Assembly (NCBI GenBank): GCA_937900415.1
Contig: CALCEY010000009.1
Span: 186,001 to 250,000 of the forward strand
Length of the DNA: 64,000 bases
From: an uncultured Clostridia bacterium
GTDB taxonomy: Bacteria; Bacillota; Clostridia; Peptostreptococcales; Anaerovoracaceae
Direction: 5' to 3'
Positions 9,091 through 18,081 of the stretch are shown here, piece by piece. The translations under genes and the position numbers were made by a program. The notes below the pieces were generated by a model. That model ran no database searches and was not told where the DNA came from. It saw only the letters and a list, made by a program, of their open reading frames with translations. Position 1 is the first letter of the stretch, and the number at the start of each line of letters is the position of its first letter.

Positions 9091-10437
9091 TCAGCGTGAC
9101 TCTCTGTCTATATATTCACGTTTTTTAGCCAGACTCTTGTAAGCCGGCCTGATAATTTTACTGTCTGTTATAAGCTCTTCCATACGATGCGCGCTCCAGC
9201 CTGCTACTCTGGCAACGGCGAACAGCGGAGTATAAAGCTCTTTTGGAATTCCAAGCATATCATATACAAAACCGCTGTAAAAATCCACGTTAGGGCTTAC
9301 GCCCTTGAATATCTTTCTTTCTTCCGCTATGAGCTTCGGCGCAATTTCTTCGATGTTATTATAAAGCTCCATATCCCTGCTGCGGCCCTTGTCCTTTGCC
9401 AGCTGTTCAACAAAGCCCTTGAAAACTCTTTCCCTTGGGTCTGAAAGGGAATACACTGCATGTCCCATCCCATATATGAGACCTTTTCTGTCGAAAGCCT
9501 CCTTATGAAGAATCTTCTTGAGATACACAGCGATTTCTTCCTTATCTGAATAATTTGACACGTTCTTTCTTATATCGTCCATCATATTCATAACCATCAG
9601 ATTGGCTCCGCCATGCTTCTTTCCCTTAAGGGAGGACATAGCCGCAGCAATGGCAGAATAAGTATCAGAACCTGACGAGGTAACGACTCTTGTAGTAAAG
9701 GTGGAGTTATTTCCTCCGCCGTGCTCCATATGAAGAAGCAGCGCTATATCCAGCACCTTAGCCTCAAGCTCTGTAAACTGCATATCCGGCCTTAGCATTT
9801 GAAGGAAATTTTCCGCTATGGAATATCTGGCCTTCGGCCTGTGAATATACATACTTCCGTTATTGTCATAATGGTTATGGGCATGATAGCCGTATACCGC
9901 CAGCATAGGAAATATTCCTATCAGCTGTATGCACTGGCGCAGCACGTTGTTAATCGTGAGAATATCTTTTCGTGAGTCATAAGAAGCCAGCGTAAGTATG
10001 CTTCTGGTCATGGAATTCATTATATCCGCACCCGGAGCCTTCATTATGACATCTCTCGTAAAGTTAGTCGGAAGCGTCATGCACTGAAAAATTATATCCT
10101 TGAAATTTGCGAGTTCTTCCTTGTCGGGAAGCTCTCCGAAAAGCAGAAGATACGCTCCTTCCTCAAAAATATATCTATGTCCTATGCCTCCCTTGACCAG
10201 TTCCCTGACATCATATCCCCTGTAAAGAAGCTCCCCGTCGCACGGGATTTTCTTGCCGTCTACTTCGTCAAATGAACGCACCTGAGATATATTTGTAAGT
10301 CCAGTCAAAACGCCCTGTCCATTCAAATCTCTGAGCCCCTTTTTCACTCCGTACTTTTCAAAAAGTCCCTGCGGTATGGTATCATTTTTTATACACAAAT
10401 CCTCATGGTCTTGTACATACTTTTCTACTTTGTTCAT
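9091..10437 (-). CDS. gltA: Citrate synthase
   Basis: 448 residues. Condenses acetyl-CoA and oxaloacetate to citrate in the cytoplasm. The catalytic triad of the Si-type enzyme can be placed: His275 in KKHGGAN, His326 in GMGHAVYS followed by the DPRERV arginine, and Asp385 in SPNVDFYSG. MEHGGGNNSTF at 237-247 is the conserved CoA-side loop. In a fermentative anaerobe it would feed the oxidative branch to 2-oxoglutarate/glutamate. It is monocistronic or weakly linked to deoA, whose stop lies 73 bases upstream, and is closed by the terminator at 9021-9065. The symbol is used for the family; citZ would be equally valid. Confidence 0.95.
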   Translation of the reverse strand: MNKVEKYVQDHEDLCIKNDTIPQGLFEKYGVKKGLRDLNGQGVLTGLTNISQVRSFDEVDGKKIPCDGELLYRGYDVRELVKGGIGHRYIFEEGAYLLLFGELPDKEELANFKDIIFQCMTLPTNFTRDVIMKAPGADIMNSMTRSILTLASYDSRKDILTINNVLRQCIQLIGIFPMLAVYGYHAHNHYDNNGSMYIHRPKARYSIAENFLQMLRPDMQFTELEAKVLDIALLLHMEHGGGNNSTFTTRVVTSSGSDTYSAIAAAMSSLKGKKHGGANLMVMNMMDDIRKNVSNYSDKEEIAVYLKKILHKEAFDRKGLIYGMGHAVYSLSDPRERVFKGFVEQLAKDKGRSRDMELYNNIEEIAPKLIAEERKIFKGVSPNVDFYSGFVYDMLGIPKELYTPLFAVARVAGWSAHRMEELITDSKIIRPAYKSLAKKREYIDRESR

Positions 10438-10510
10438 ATTCTGCTCCCCTTTTCTGTAAAAATATTATAAATCACTCACGCAGCCCGTATATTTTCGGGT
10501 ATACGCAGAC

Positions 10511-11818
10511 CTAAAGTCCTATTATTCTCTTTATGAGCTGCGGCGGCTTCACAGGCTCTTTTCCTATTACGAAAGCCTTTGAAGCCTCTTTTATCGCGCT
10601 GTCTATCTTTTTTTCATCGTTTCCGTAAAATCTGGCTAAAACATCGCCTGTTCTTACTTCATCTCCGATTTTTTTACATACATATATTCCGGCAGATAAG
10701 TCTATAGAATCCTCCTTAGTCGCCCGTCCCGCTCCTGTATGCTGCGAAGCAAGGCCTATCCGTCTCGCCTCTATTTTCTGAACGTATCCGTCATTCGGCG
10801 CCGTCAGCTCTTTCATGACAGAATGAGCCGGAAAAATGCTGTAATCGTCTGTCACGCCAGGATTTCCTCCCTGAGCTTTTATAAATTTCCTCAGCTTTGC
10901 CAGGCCACTTCCATCTTTAAGGGCTTTTTTAGTCATCTCAAGACCTTCTTCCGGAGTCTTTGCCTTGCCGCCGAGATATACCATGATTCCGCTCAGCCGC
11001 TCTGCCAGCTCCGTTATGTCTTCAGGACCCCTGCCTTTTAAGGTTTCTATAGCCTCTATAACTTCAAGGCTGTTGCCTACAGCTTTTCCGAGAGGCTGCC
11101 CCATCTCTGTTATCGCAGCTACCGTGCGGCGTCCTGCTTTATTCCCTATGTCCACCATCAGGTCGGCAAGGATTCCTGCGTCTTTTTCATTTTCCATGAA
11201 AGCTCCGTCACCTACCTTGACGTCCAACACTATTGCGTCGCTTCCTGCCGCCAGCTTCTTACTCATTATGCTTGAAGCTATCAAGCCTAAATTATCCACG
11301 GTGCAAGTGACGTCTCTGAGGGCGTATAGCTTTTTATCTGCCGGGGTTATATGGGCTGTCTGTCCTATTACGGAAAGTTTTATTTCATTTACCTGGCTCA
11401 AAAACTCCTCAGGCTCCAGCGCTATTCTGAATCCCGGTATAGATTCCATCTTGTCCACCGTGCCGCCTGTAAATCCAAGTCCCCTTCCGCTCATCTTGGC
11501 GATGGGAACGCCGCAGGCTGCGGCCAGAGGACCTACTATGAGAGTAGTCTTATCTCCCACACCCCCGGTAGAATGTTTGTCAACTTTTATTCCGGCAATA
11601 GGTGACAAATCTATCGTATCTCCCGAATACCGCATAGCATCGGTTAAGTGGAATATTTCCTCTCTGTCAAGACCCTGAAAGCATATCGCCATCAGCATGG
11701 CGGCTGCCTGATAGTCAGGAATTTTTTCCGCTACGTAGCTGTCTACAAACCACTTTATTTCTTCAGCAGACAGAGCTTTGCCATCCTTCTTTTTTTGAAT
11801 TAAAGTTATCATATTCAT
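10511..11818 (-). CDS. deoA: Pyrimidine-nucleoside (thymidine) phosphorylase
   Basis: 435 residues, the usual length. Splits thymidine, deoxyuridine or uridine with phosphate to give the base and (deoxy)ribose-1-phosphate. The phosphate/nucleoside-binding signature is visible as KHSTGGVGDK at 81-90 followed by KMSGRGLGFTGGT. The N-terminal helical domain, the central alpha/beta domain and the C-terminal barrel-sandwich part (GYVQKIEARRIG onward) are all present. Its start overlaps the deoB stop by one base (TGATG), so translation is coupled and the phosphorylase product passes to phosphopentomutase. In Firmicutes this enzyme usually also accepts uridine (Pdp), so the symbol pdp would also fit. 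Confidence 0.93.
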   Translation of the reverse strand: MNMITLIQKKKDGKALSAEEIKWFVDSYVAEKIPDYQAAAMLMAICFQGLDREEIFHLTDAMRYSGDTIDLSPIAGIKVDKHSTGGVGDKTTLIVGPLAAACGVPIAKMSGRGLGFTGGTVDKMESIPGFRIALEPEEFLSQVNEIKLSVIGQTAHITPADKKLYALRDVTCTVDNLGLIASSIMSKKLAAGSDAIVLDVKVGDGAFMENEKDAGILADLMVDIGNKAGRRTVAAITEMGQPLGKAVGNSLEVIEAIETLKGRGPEDITELAERLSGIMVYLGGKAKTPEEGLEMTKKALKDGSGLAKLRKFIKAQGGNPGVTDDYSIFPAHSVMKELTAPNDGYVQKIEARRIGLASQHTGAGRATKEDSIDLSAGIYVCKKIGDEVRTGDVLARFYGNDEKKIDSAIKEASKAFVIGKEPVKPPQLIKRIIGL

Positions 11819-12987
11819 CAGAGAATCACCTCTTTAAAACTCTTTCCTATCTGCGCGGTTTTTGCTCCCAAAATATCTGCTATTGTAGCTCCGGCGTCTG
11901 CAAAGGTTTCGCATATTCCTATATCCGTTCCTGCTTTTACTTTCTTTCCATATATAAGCAGAGGAACATATTCTCTCGTGTGGTCAAAGCCGCTGTGCAC
12001 CGGATCATTGCCGTGGTCGGCGCAAATCATGAGAATATCCTCTTCTCCCATCGCTGCAATTATTTCCGGTATCCTTGCGTCGAATTCCTCTATGCACTTT
12101 CCGTATCCTTCCGGGTCTCTCCTGTGTCCGTACTGCGAGTCGAAATCCACAAGATTGGTGAATATGAAGCCGTCGAAATCCATCTTCACAGCCTCTATGG
12201 TCTTGTCAACGCCATCCATATTGCTTGAGGTATGAACTGCCTCTGTAATGCCTTTACCGTCAAAGATGTCGCTTATCTTTCCCACTGCATAGACTGTTTT
12301 CCCTGCGTTCTTGATATTGTCAAGGATTGTGTCTGCGGGAGGAGAAACCGCATAGTCCTTTCTGTCTGCCGTCCTCACACGCAGGCCGTCCTTTATTACA
12401 TAAGGCCTTGCGATAACCCTGCCGCACGCCACATCTCCCACCAGCATGCGACGCGCTGTTTCACATATTTCATAAAGCCTTGGGAGCGGTATGACGTCAG
12501 TATTTGCCGCAATCTGAAATACGCTGTCGGCTGATGTATAGACTATGGGCTTTCCTGTGGCTTCATGCTCCGGCCCCAGCTTTTCTATAATTTCAGTTCC
12601 TGAGGCGGGATAATTTCCTAAAACTTCGACACCGATAGCCTTTTCAAATTCCTCTATAAAGCCTTGGGGGAAGCCCTCCGGATAAGTTTTGAAAGGAGTT
12701 TTTGTATATATTCCGGCGATTTCCCAGTGTCCCGTTATGGTGTCTTTACCTGTTGAAGCTTCGGCCATCTTGCCGAAAGCTCCCATCGGCCGGTCGCAGG
12801 CCAGATTTTTCCACGAAACCCCGGCAATATTTCCTATTCCCAATTTTATCAGATTGGGAATCTTAATATCCTTTTTGTTTTCCAGCACATGGCCGAAAGT
12901 ATCGGCTCCCGAATCGCCGTATCTGTCAGCATCGGGCAAAGCCCCCACTCCCATGCTGTCTGTAACTATCAATATAACTTTACTCAT
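11818..12987 (-). CDS. deoB: Phosphopentomutase
   Basis: 389 residues of the alkaline-phosphatase superfamily. Interconverts (deoxy)ribose-1-phosphate and -5-phosphate. The metal-binding start VTDSMGVGALPDA (Asp10), the DFDSQYGHRRD segment and the C-terminal CADHGNDPVHSGFDHTREYVPLL metal-site motif match DeoB closely. It overlaps the upstream phosphoesterase gene by four bases (ATGA) and deoA downstream by one base. This forms a compact nucleoside-salvage operon of phosphoesterase, deoB and deoA. Confidence 0.95.
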   Translation of the reverse strand: MSKVILIVTDSMGVGALPDADRYGDSGADTFGHVLENKKDIKIPNLIKLGIGNIAGVSWKNLACDRPMGAFGKMAEASTGKDTITGHWEIAGIYTKTPFKTYPEGFPQGFIEEFEKAIGVEVLGNYPASGTEIIEKLGPEHEATGKPIVYTSADSVFQIAANTDVIPLPRLYEICETARRMLVGDVACGRVIARPYVIKDGLRVRTADRKDYAVSPPADTILDNIKNAGKTVYAVGKISDIFDGKGITEAVHTSSNMDGVDKTIEAVKMDFDGFIFTNLVDFDSQYGHRRDPEGYGKCIEEFDARIPEIIAAMGEEDILMICADHGNDPVHSGFDHTREYVPLLIYGKKVKAGTDIGICETFADAGATIADILGAKTAQIGKSFKEVIL

Positions 12988-13700
12988 AATATAACCTCCT
13001 TTGGCTGAGCGTTCAAATAATCCAATGAAACCAGCTCATATCTTACTCCGTTGAAAACGCCCTTAAGCCCCCTTTTAAAAGCTTCCGTTCCGTGAAGATG
13101 TCCGTAAAGGCAAAGCTTTACTCCGTATTCTGTCATAAGTCTTGTAAACCCTGAATCTTGAAGCTTATCATTGGTAGGTGGAAAGTGCAGGATTCCTATG
13201 ATTTCATCGGCTCCCGACGCCTTGCCTTCCTCAAGTGAAAGCTTAAGTCTCCCTATTTCTCTTTCATAAATCCTACTATCATCTGTCGTGAAAAAATCTT
13301 CTCCGGGGCAAATCCATCCTCTGCTGCCGCAGATGGCAATCTTTTTTTCTCCGGTATCCGCCACATAGCATTTATTCTGAATAAATATCATATTCTCATC
13401 ACCGTATAGCCTGTTGAGCTTTCCGGCTGACTGCCACCACAAATCATGATTGCCCTTGAAAATGACTTTTTTCCCGGGAAGCCGCCTTATCCATTCAAAA
13501 TCTGCTTGTGCTTCACTGAGACGAAGGCCCCATGAAATATCGCCGCATAATATGACTACATCCTCGCAAGAGACCGTTTCCTGCCACATGGTTTTAAGTC
13601 TTTCGGCATGATCCTTCCACAGACTTCCGAATATATCCATAGGTTTTTCCACACCCTCTCCAAAAGACAGATGTAAATCGCCTATCGCAAAAATTTTCAT
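12984..13700 (-). CDS. Calcineurin-like metallophosphoesterase
   Basis: 238 residues. The dimetal-site motifs appear in order: GDLH (Asp8, His10), GDISWG (Asp54), GNHD (Asn84, His85), ILHFPP near 170 and YGHLHG near 198. This pattern matches the COG1768-type predicted phosphohydrolases. The substrate is unknown. Translational coupling to deoB by a four-base overlap suggests a role in nucleotide or pentose-phosphate salvage, but this is inference from position. It is the first gene of the deo operon here. Confidence 0.85.
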   Translation of the reverse strand: MKIFAIGDLHLSFGEGVEKPMDIFGSLWKDHAERLKTMWQETVSCEDVVILCGDISWGLRLSEAQADFEWIRRLPGKKVIFKGNHDLWWQSAGKLNRLYGDENMIFIQNKCYVADTGEKKIAICGSRGWICPGEDFFTTDDSRIYEREIGRLKLSLEEGKASGADEIIGILHFPPTNDKLQDSGFTRLMTEYGVKLCLYGHLHGTEAFKRGLKGVFNGVRYELVSLDYLNAQPKEVIL

Positions 13701-13812
13701 ATCTATATCTTTTCCTCATTTTTCAGCTTAACGCTCTGAGCCTTTATCGTTACGGAAGAACAAAGCTGCGTATCTGCACTCCTTGCTTTGGCTTTCCTCT
13801 AAGCCGTACTAT

Positions 13813-15063
13813 TTATTCGTCGGCTTCCTCAGAAAAATCCATCGAACCATCTATCCCCAGCATTTCAGAAGATTCTCTTTCCGGGAGGCTGGTAACGTTC
13901 TTAAGCTTGCGTATTATGCTCCTCGTTCTCACTCCGATAAGCTTATCCAGCTCTGCATTTGCCTGATTTATTTTGTTCTGCGTTGCAGCCAATACGACTC
14001 CGAACTTGTCAAATTCAGTCTTTACAGCCCCAAGTACATTCCAAACCTCGCTGGAATGTTTTTGTATCGCCAACGTTTTAAAGCCCATCTGCAAGCTGTT
14101 CAAAAGCGCCGCCATCGTAGTCGGCCCTGCGATATTTACTTTATAATCCCGCTGAAGAGTTTCGAGAAGCCCTCGTCTTACAACTTCTGCATAAAGTCCC
14201 TCGAAAGGTAAGAACATTATTCCGAAATCAGTGGTATACGGAGGCTCCAGGTACTTGTCCCTTATATCCCTGGCTTCAGATTTTATTACCTTTTCAAGAT
14301 TCTTTGCCGCAGAGTCTATCAAGGCGGAATCTCCCGTGTCATAAGCATCCATCAAGCTCGCATAAGCGTCGCCCGGGAATTTTGCGTCAATAGGAAGCCA
14401 TACGACTCCTTCGTCGTCTCCGGGCAATTTGACTGCAAACTCCACCCTCTCGTTGCCTGAGCTTTTGGTTCTTACGTTTTCTTCGTACTGCTCCGGTGAT
14501 AGTATCTGTTCAAGTATAGCCCCAAGCTGAACTTCTCCCAAAATTCCTCTGGTCTTGACGTTGGAAAGAACTTTTTTAAGGTCTCCCACTCCCGACGCTA
14601 AGGTCTGCATTTCTCCCAAGCCTTTGTATACTTGCTCCAGTCTTTCGCTTACCAGCTTGAAGGACTGGCTTATCCTGTCCTCCAGCGTCTTTTGCAGCTT
14701 TTCGTCAACGGTTTTTCGCATCTGCTCCAGCTGATTATTATTATCCGAGGTCAGATCCGATATTTTCTTTTCCATTGTGCTTCTGATGTTTTCAAGCTTC
14801 TGCTCGTTTTCCACAGCCATATTGGAAAATCTATGATTAAGCTCTGCAAGCCTGTTATCCATAGCCGCAGCGCTGTCTCGCTGGTTTGTTGCAATCATGT
14901 CTCCGAAGGTCTTAAGAGAAAGTTGTACCGTGTCCTGAAGCTCTTTTCTCAGCTGACCCATTTCTCTTGTCATAGCCGCCTGACGGCTGATTAAAACAAC
15001 GGTCAGAACGACCGCTGCGCCTATTGCTGCCAGCGCAATGTACAGCAAGGTCTGTTCGTTCAT
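13813..15063 (-). CDS. rmuC: RmuC-family DNA recombination protein
   Basis: 416 residues. One N-terminal membrane helix (about 5-27) is followed by a coiled coil to about 140 and then the conserved RmuC nuclease-like domain (ILGEVQLGAILEQILSPEQYEENV, VVWLPIDAKFPGDAY, FGIMFLPFEGLYAEV, GPTTMAALLNSLQMGFKTL). RmuC proteins limit DNA inversions at short inverted repeats in E. coli, and the domain belongs to the PD-(D/E)xK fold. The length and layout are typical. The gene has its own AGAGGAG site and no close operon partner. Confidence 0.92.
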   Translation of the reverse strand: MNEQTLLYIALAAIGAAVVLTVVLISRQAAMTREMGQLRKELQDTVQLSLKTFGDMIATNQRDSAAAMDNRLAELNHRFSNMAVENEQKLENIRSTMEKKISDLTSDNNNQLEQMRKTVDEKLQKTLEDRISQSFKLVSERLEQVYKGLGEMQTLASGVGDLKKVLSNVKTRGILGEVQLGAILEQILSPEQYEENVRTKSSGNERVEFAVKLPGDDEGVVWLPIDAKFPGDAYASLMDAYDTGDSALIDSAAKNLEKVIKSEARDIRDKYLEPPYTTDFGIMFLPFEGLYAEVVRRGLLETLQRDYKVNIAGPTTMAALLNSLQMGFKTLAIQKHSSEVWNVLGAVKTEFDKFGVVLAATQNKINQANAELDKLIGVRTRSIIRKLKNVTSLPERESSEMLGIDGSMDFSEEADE

Positions 15064-15143
15064 ATAATGCTCCTCTTACTTTTTACTATCTATAGTATTT
15101 TACCACGAATGAACCGTATACGCCAGTAAGTTCTTTTAAAGGA

Positions 15144-15185
15144 AAATAAAAAAGCCCCTCCGCCGTTTTTATCCGGTGGAGGGGC
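15144..15185 (-). terminator. Rho-independent terminator of PH-domain gene
   Basis: Minus-strand stem from GCCCCTCCACCGG (15185-15173) with CGGCGGAGGGGC (15165-15154), loop ATAAAAA, followed by TTTTTTATTTT. It lies 26 bases after the stop of the PH-domain gene. Confidence 0.92.
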
Positions 15186-15210
15186 ATATCGCATATGGTG
15201 CGGTCTTTTC

Positions 15211-15582
15211 TTAGAGTATCTCCGATGCCAAGATATTATCGAACTTTCTGATGTCGATTCCCTTTTTCAGGCTTAATTTAATATGTCCGGCTTTTGTCCA
15301 CAATTCCACTTCCGAGTTTATGTCAAGAAGCTTACCTGCGTTTTCTGTCGACCACATAACTACAGACGAATACGGCAGCGAATAAATTTCAATTTTCTTA
15401 CCTGTAAGCCCCTGCGCATCCTTTACGATAAGCCTCTTGTTTGTAAATACTGCCGTATCTCTCACAGTCTTGTAAGCGGCAAGAGCCTCTTCTCCCGGAA
15501 CAAGCAGCTCGCTCACGTCTTTAGGTATTGAAACCTCCTGAATAAACGTCCATTCCGCCAGCAATGCCAATTCGTTTGCCAT
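15211..15582 (-). CDS. Bacterial PH-domain protein
   Basis: 123 residues, almost entirely one bPH_1-type domain (PF08000-like). LLVPGEEALAAYKTVRDTAVFTNKRLIVKD is the characteristic strand-turn block, followed by KKIEIYSLPYSSVVMWSTENAG. No membrane segment is present. The family is widespread in Firmicutes and its role is unknown. The start has AAGGAGGT eight bases upstream and the gene is closed by a strong terminator. Confidence 0.85.
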   Translation of the reverse strand: MANELALLAEWTFIQEVSIPKDVSELLVPGEEALAAYKTVRDTAVFTNKRLIVKDAQGLTGKKIEIYSLPYSSVVMWSTENAGKLLDINSEVELWTKAGHIKLSLKKGIDIRKFDNILASEIL

Positions 15583-15886
15583 ATCGGTACCTCCTTGCTT
15601 TACATGCAGCTTCAGCCGCTCTGATATTTATTAAATCTTATCATTTACAGCAGAAAAAGTCTACCTCAATTTTTCAGGCCTTAAAATCAAAAGCCTACTC
15701 GAATGTAGCATACTCTTCGCAAAAAAGTTTAGGATGTCATGTTTCTGCCAAAGGTTTGAATGATTAAAATTTTCCGAAGCTCAAAAGCCCTCTCGCAAGG
15801 TAGGGCTTTGCAATTATTTTCAGCCGGAGCGGCAAAGCTGTCAAATCAGTGACTCCGCCGGACTAATATAAGACCTTTTTAAAAAT
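15583..15886. other. Intergenic region with weak terminator
   Basis: 304 bases between the lyase operon end and the PH-domain gene. A hairpin with arms AAAGCCCT (15784-15791) and AGGGCTTT (15802-15809) may end the lyase operon on the minus strand, although its T tail is short. The rest, including the leader of the PH-domain gene, shows no gene or clear consensus promoter. Confidence 0.5.
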
Positions 15887-17449
15887 TTAATACAGACTCC
15901 CCACGACCTCTTCCACAGTTTTTACAAGAGTGCCTGAATGAATAAGATCTTTCAGATATTCTATATAATCGTGCAAATAAACGTCTTCTTTAATCACTGA
16001 TATACGAGTTTCTATCAAATACAATATTTTTTTCATACATTCACCGAAATCATCCCGTCTCGAACTTATGGCTGCCGCCTGATACACAGAAAGCAACTCT
16101 ATAGCAAGAACATATTCCAATTTTTCCGCCGCCTCTGCGGCCTTTTTTGAAGCATTGTATCCCATAGCAACATAATCTTCCTGACCCGCGCTTGTGGGGA
16201 TGCTGTCTATAGAGGCCGGTGTAGATAACATTCGCATTTCATTGAGTATGCCTGCTTGAGAATACTGAGCAATCATCAGTCCGCTGTTAATGGCAGAACC
16301 TTCTGTAAGAAATTTAGGCAACCAAGGAATACTCCCGTCAAGAAGTCTGTAATTTCTTCGCTCCGACATCTTCGCAAGACATGTTGCAGCTATGCATGCG
16401 CTGTCCATGTTCATTCCAATGAAAGAAGAATCAGCATTGCATGCTGATATAACCTTATTTACGCTTTCTGTCTCTTCAGACCCTCTGTTTGAAAATATAA
16501 CAGGATTATCGCAGCATGAATTCATCTCTATTTCAATAACTTTTTTGGCATTTGCAAGCATAGTATTAGCTGCACCGTGAAGTTGCGGAATACACCTTAC
16601 AGACAAGGGGTCTTGCAAGTTCAATCCCTTTGCTTCATTAAGATATTTTGAGTCTTTCAGAATTTTTCTTAGATTAGCAGCTGTTTTCTGCTGCTTTTCA
16701 TGTGGTCTTATTGCCATCGCTCTTTCATCAAAGGCAGAAATCTGTCCTCCCGATACTTCAACATTAAGAGCAGCTATCACATCTGCTGATTTGGAGGCTT
16801 TTATCATATCATAAATTGCAAGAGCTCCGATCGCCGTAGCAGAAGTTGTTCCGGAAATCATCGCAAGAGCTTCTCTTGGCTGAAGCTCAATAGGGGTAAT
16901 ACCTGCTTTTTTCAAAGCTTTGCATGCCGGCATAAGTCGATCTTCATAGAAAGCTTTACCCTCGCCTATAATAACCAACCCTATATGAGCCTCCTGACAT
17001 AAATATCCTACAGAACCGCTTCCCGGAGCCCAAGGTATGACGCATTTATTCAGTATTTCTATATATTTATCTAAAAGACATTTTCTAATGCCGCTATATC
17101 CAGCGCTTAAGTTCTGTACTATCAGCGTCATCGTTCCTCTCGTTTGCTCTCTGCTGAGAGGTTTTCCAACGGATACTGCATGAGAACGCAAAATATTTTT
17201 CTGCATCTTTACTGCTTCATTTCTGCTGATTTTGCAATCACTGAGCGCCCCTAAGCCTGTTGTCACGCCATATACATCATTACCCGTTGCAATCCACTCT
17301 ATAAGAGTTTTCTGAGAAGCTTTCATTCTTTCTTCACACTCTGCTGCAAGACTCACTTGTATATCTTCTCTCGATATCAATACAAAGTCTTCTAAAGACA
17401 ATTGTTTTCCCAAAATAATCGGATCTGAGGGCCTTCCATCGAAATTCAT
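15887..17449 (-). CDS. Aromatic ammonia-lyase-fold enzyme lacking MIO triad; ergothionase candidate
   Basis: 520 residues, clearly of the histidine/phenylalanine ammonia-lyase family: DVYGVTTGLGALSD at 59-71 with the catalytic-loop Tyr60, ILRSHAVSVG (His90), CCDNPVIF, GMNMDSACIA, SERRNYRLLD, LNSGLMIAQY-like NSGLMIAQY, and SIPTSAGQEDYVAMG. At the cofactor position, where HAL has GSVG-ASGD, this protein has GSVGYLCQEAH (145-155). The Ala-Ser-Gly that cyclises to methylideneimidazolone is absent and the loop is three residues shorter, so a normal MIO mechanism is impossible. Ergothionase (ergothioneine trimethylamine-lyase, characterised from Treponema denticola) is, as I recall, a MIO-independent member of this fold. 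Together with the betaine-type importer encoded just upstream, ergothionase is my best call. Start codon shares its A with the permease stop. Confidence 0.75.
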   Translation of the reverse strand: MNFDGRPSDPIILGKQLSLEDFVLISREDIQVSLAAECEERMKASQKTLIEWIATGNDVYGVTTGLGALSDCKISRNEAVKMQKNILRSHAVSVGKPLSREQTRGTMTLIVQNLSAGYSGIRKCLLDKYIEILNKCVIPWAPGSGSVGYLCQEAHIGLVIIGEGKAFYEDRLMPACKALKKAGITPIELQPREALAMISGTTSATAIGALAIYDMIKASKSADVIAALNVEVSGGQISAFDERAMAIRPHEKQQKTAANLRKILKDSKYLNEAKGLNLQDPLSVRCIPQLHGAANTMLANAKKVIEIEMNSCCDNPVIFSNRGSEETESVNKVISACNADSSFIGMNMDSACIAATCLAKMSERRNYRLLDGSIPWLPKFLTEGSAINSGLMIAQYSQAGILNEMRMLSTPASIDSIPTSAGQEDYVAMGYNASKKAAEAAEKLEYVLAIELLSVYQAAAISSRRDDFGECMKKILYLIETRISVIKEDVYLHDYIEYLKDLIHSGTLVKTVEEVVGSLY

Positions 17450-18081
17450 TACAAATCACCAACGGCTTTCTTAAGAGCATTCTTCTCAAGTTTCTGGAAT
17501 ATTTGATTTACAATTATTATAAAAAGTGATGACAATACTGTACCTATTATAATTTTATTCCAATTGTTCGTTCTGAGGCCGTCAAAAAGTAAAACACCAA
17601 GTCCGCCTGCACCGATAGAGGTGGCTAAAACCGATGTGGTGGCTACAGTTGTAATCGCAAATCTCATACCTGACAATATAACAGGCATAGCCAGCGGAAG
17701 CTCAACCTCGAAAAAGAGCTGAGTCTTGCTGAGTCCCATACCTTTTCCTGCCTCTATAACAGAAGAGTCTATTCCGCTAAATCCTTGCGCAATATTTTTA
17801 ATAAGCGCAAATTGGCTGTACAAAACAAGAGCTATTATGGCCGATTTTAATCCCAGACCTGTAAACGGTATCAGAAGAGTGTAAAGCACTAAGCTCGGTA
17901 TTGCATATACAGCATTAAAAACGCTTACAACAAACATTTGCAGTTTTCTCTTTTTTGAAATCAAAAGACCTATCGGTAAAGCTATCATGACCGCTATAAT
18001 AAATGACAGAAGCACGATTTCCAAATGCTGCGCCGTATATAAAAGAATTTTGTCATATTGTTTTACTATATACTCAAGCAT
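17449..18081 (-). CDS. OpuC-type ABC importer permease 2
   Basis: 210 residues, five to six membrane helices, BPD_transp_1 fold. The coupling-helix EAA motif is EAGKGMGLSKTQLFFEVELPLAMP, typical of the OpuCB/OpuCD (OsmW/OsmY) permeases of quaternary-amine importers. It overlaps the ATPase gene by eight bases and touches the lyase start, so it is translated as part of one operon. In characterised homologues two different permeases pair with one ATPase, and the operon encodes both. The substrate is inferred from context as ergothioneine or another betaine. Confidence 0.88.
   Translation of the reverse strand: MLEYIVKQYDKILLYTAQHLEIVLLSFIIAVMIALPIGLLISKKRKLQMFVVSVFNAVYAIPSLVLYTLLIPFTGLGLKSAIIALVLYSQFALIKNIAQGFSGIDSSVIEAGKGMGLSKTQLFFEVELPLAMPVILSGMRFAITTVATTSVLATSIGAGGLGVLLFDGLRTNNWNKIIIGTVLSSLFIIIVNQIFQKLEKNALKKAVGDL

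Noticed and set aside
10965..11678. 237-codon + strand open frame opposite deoA
   Set aside because: Shadow of a conserved phosphorylase gene; the composition is that of the complementary strand of a Gly/Ala/Val-rich protein.
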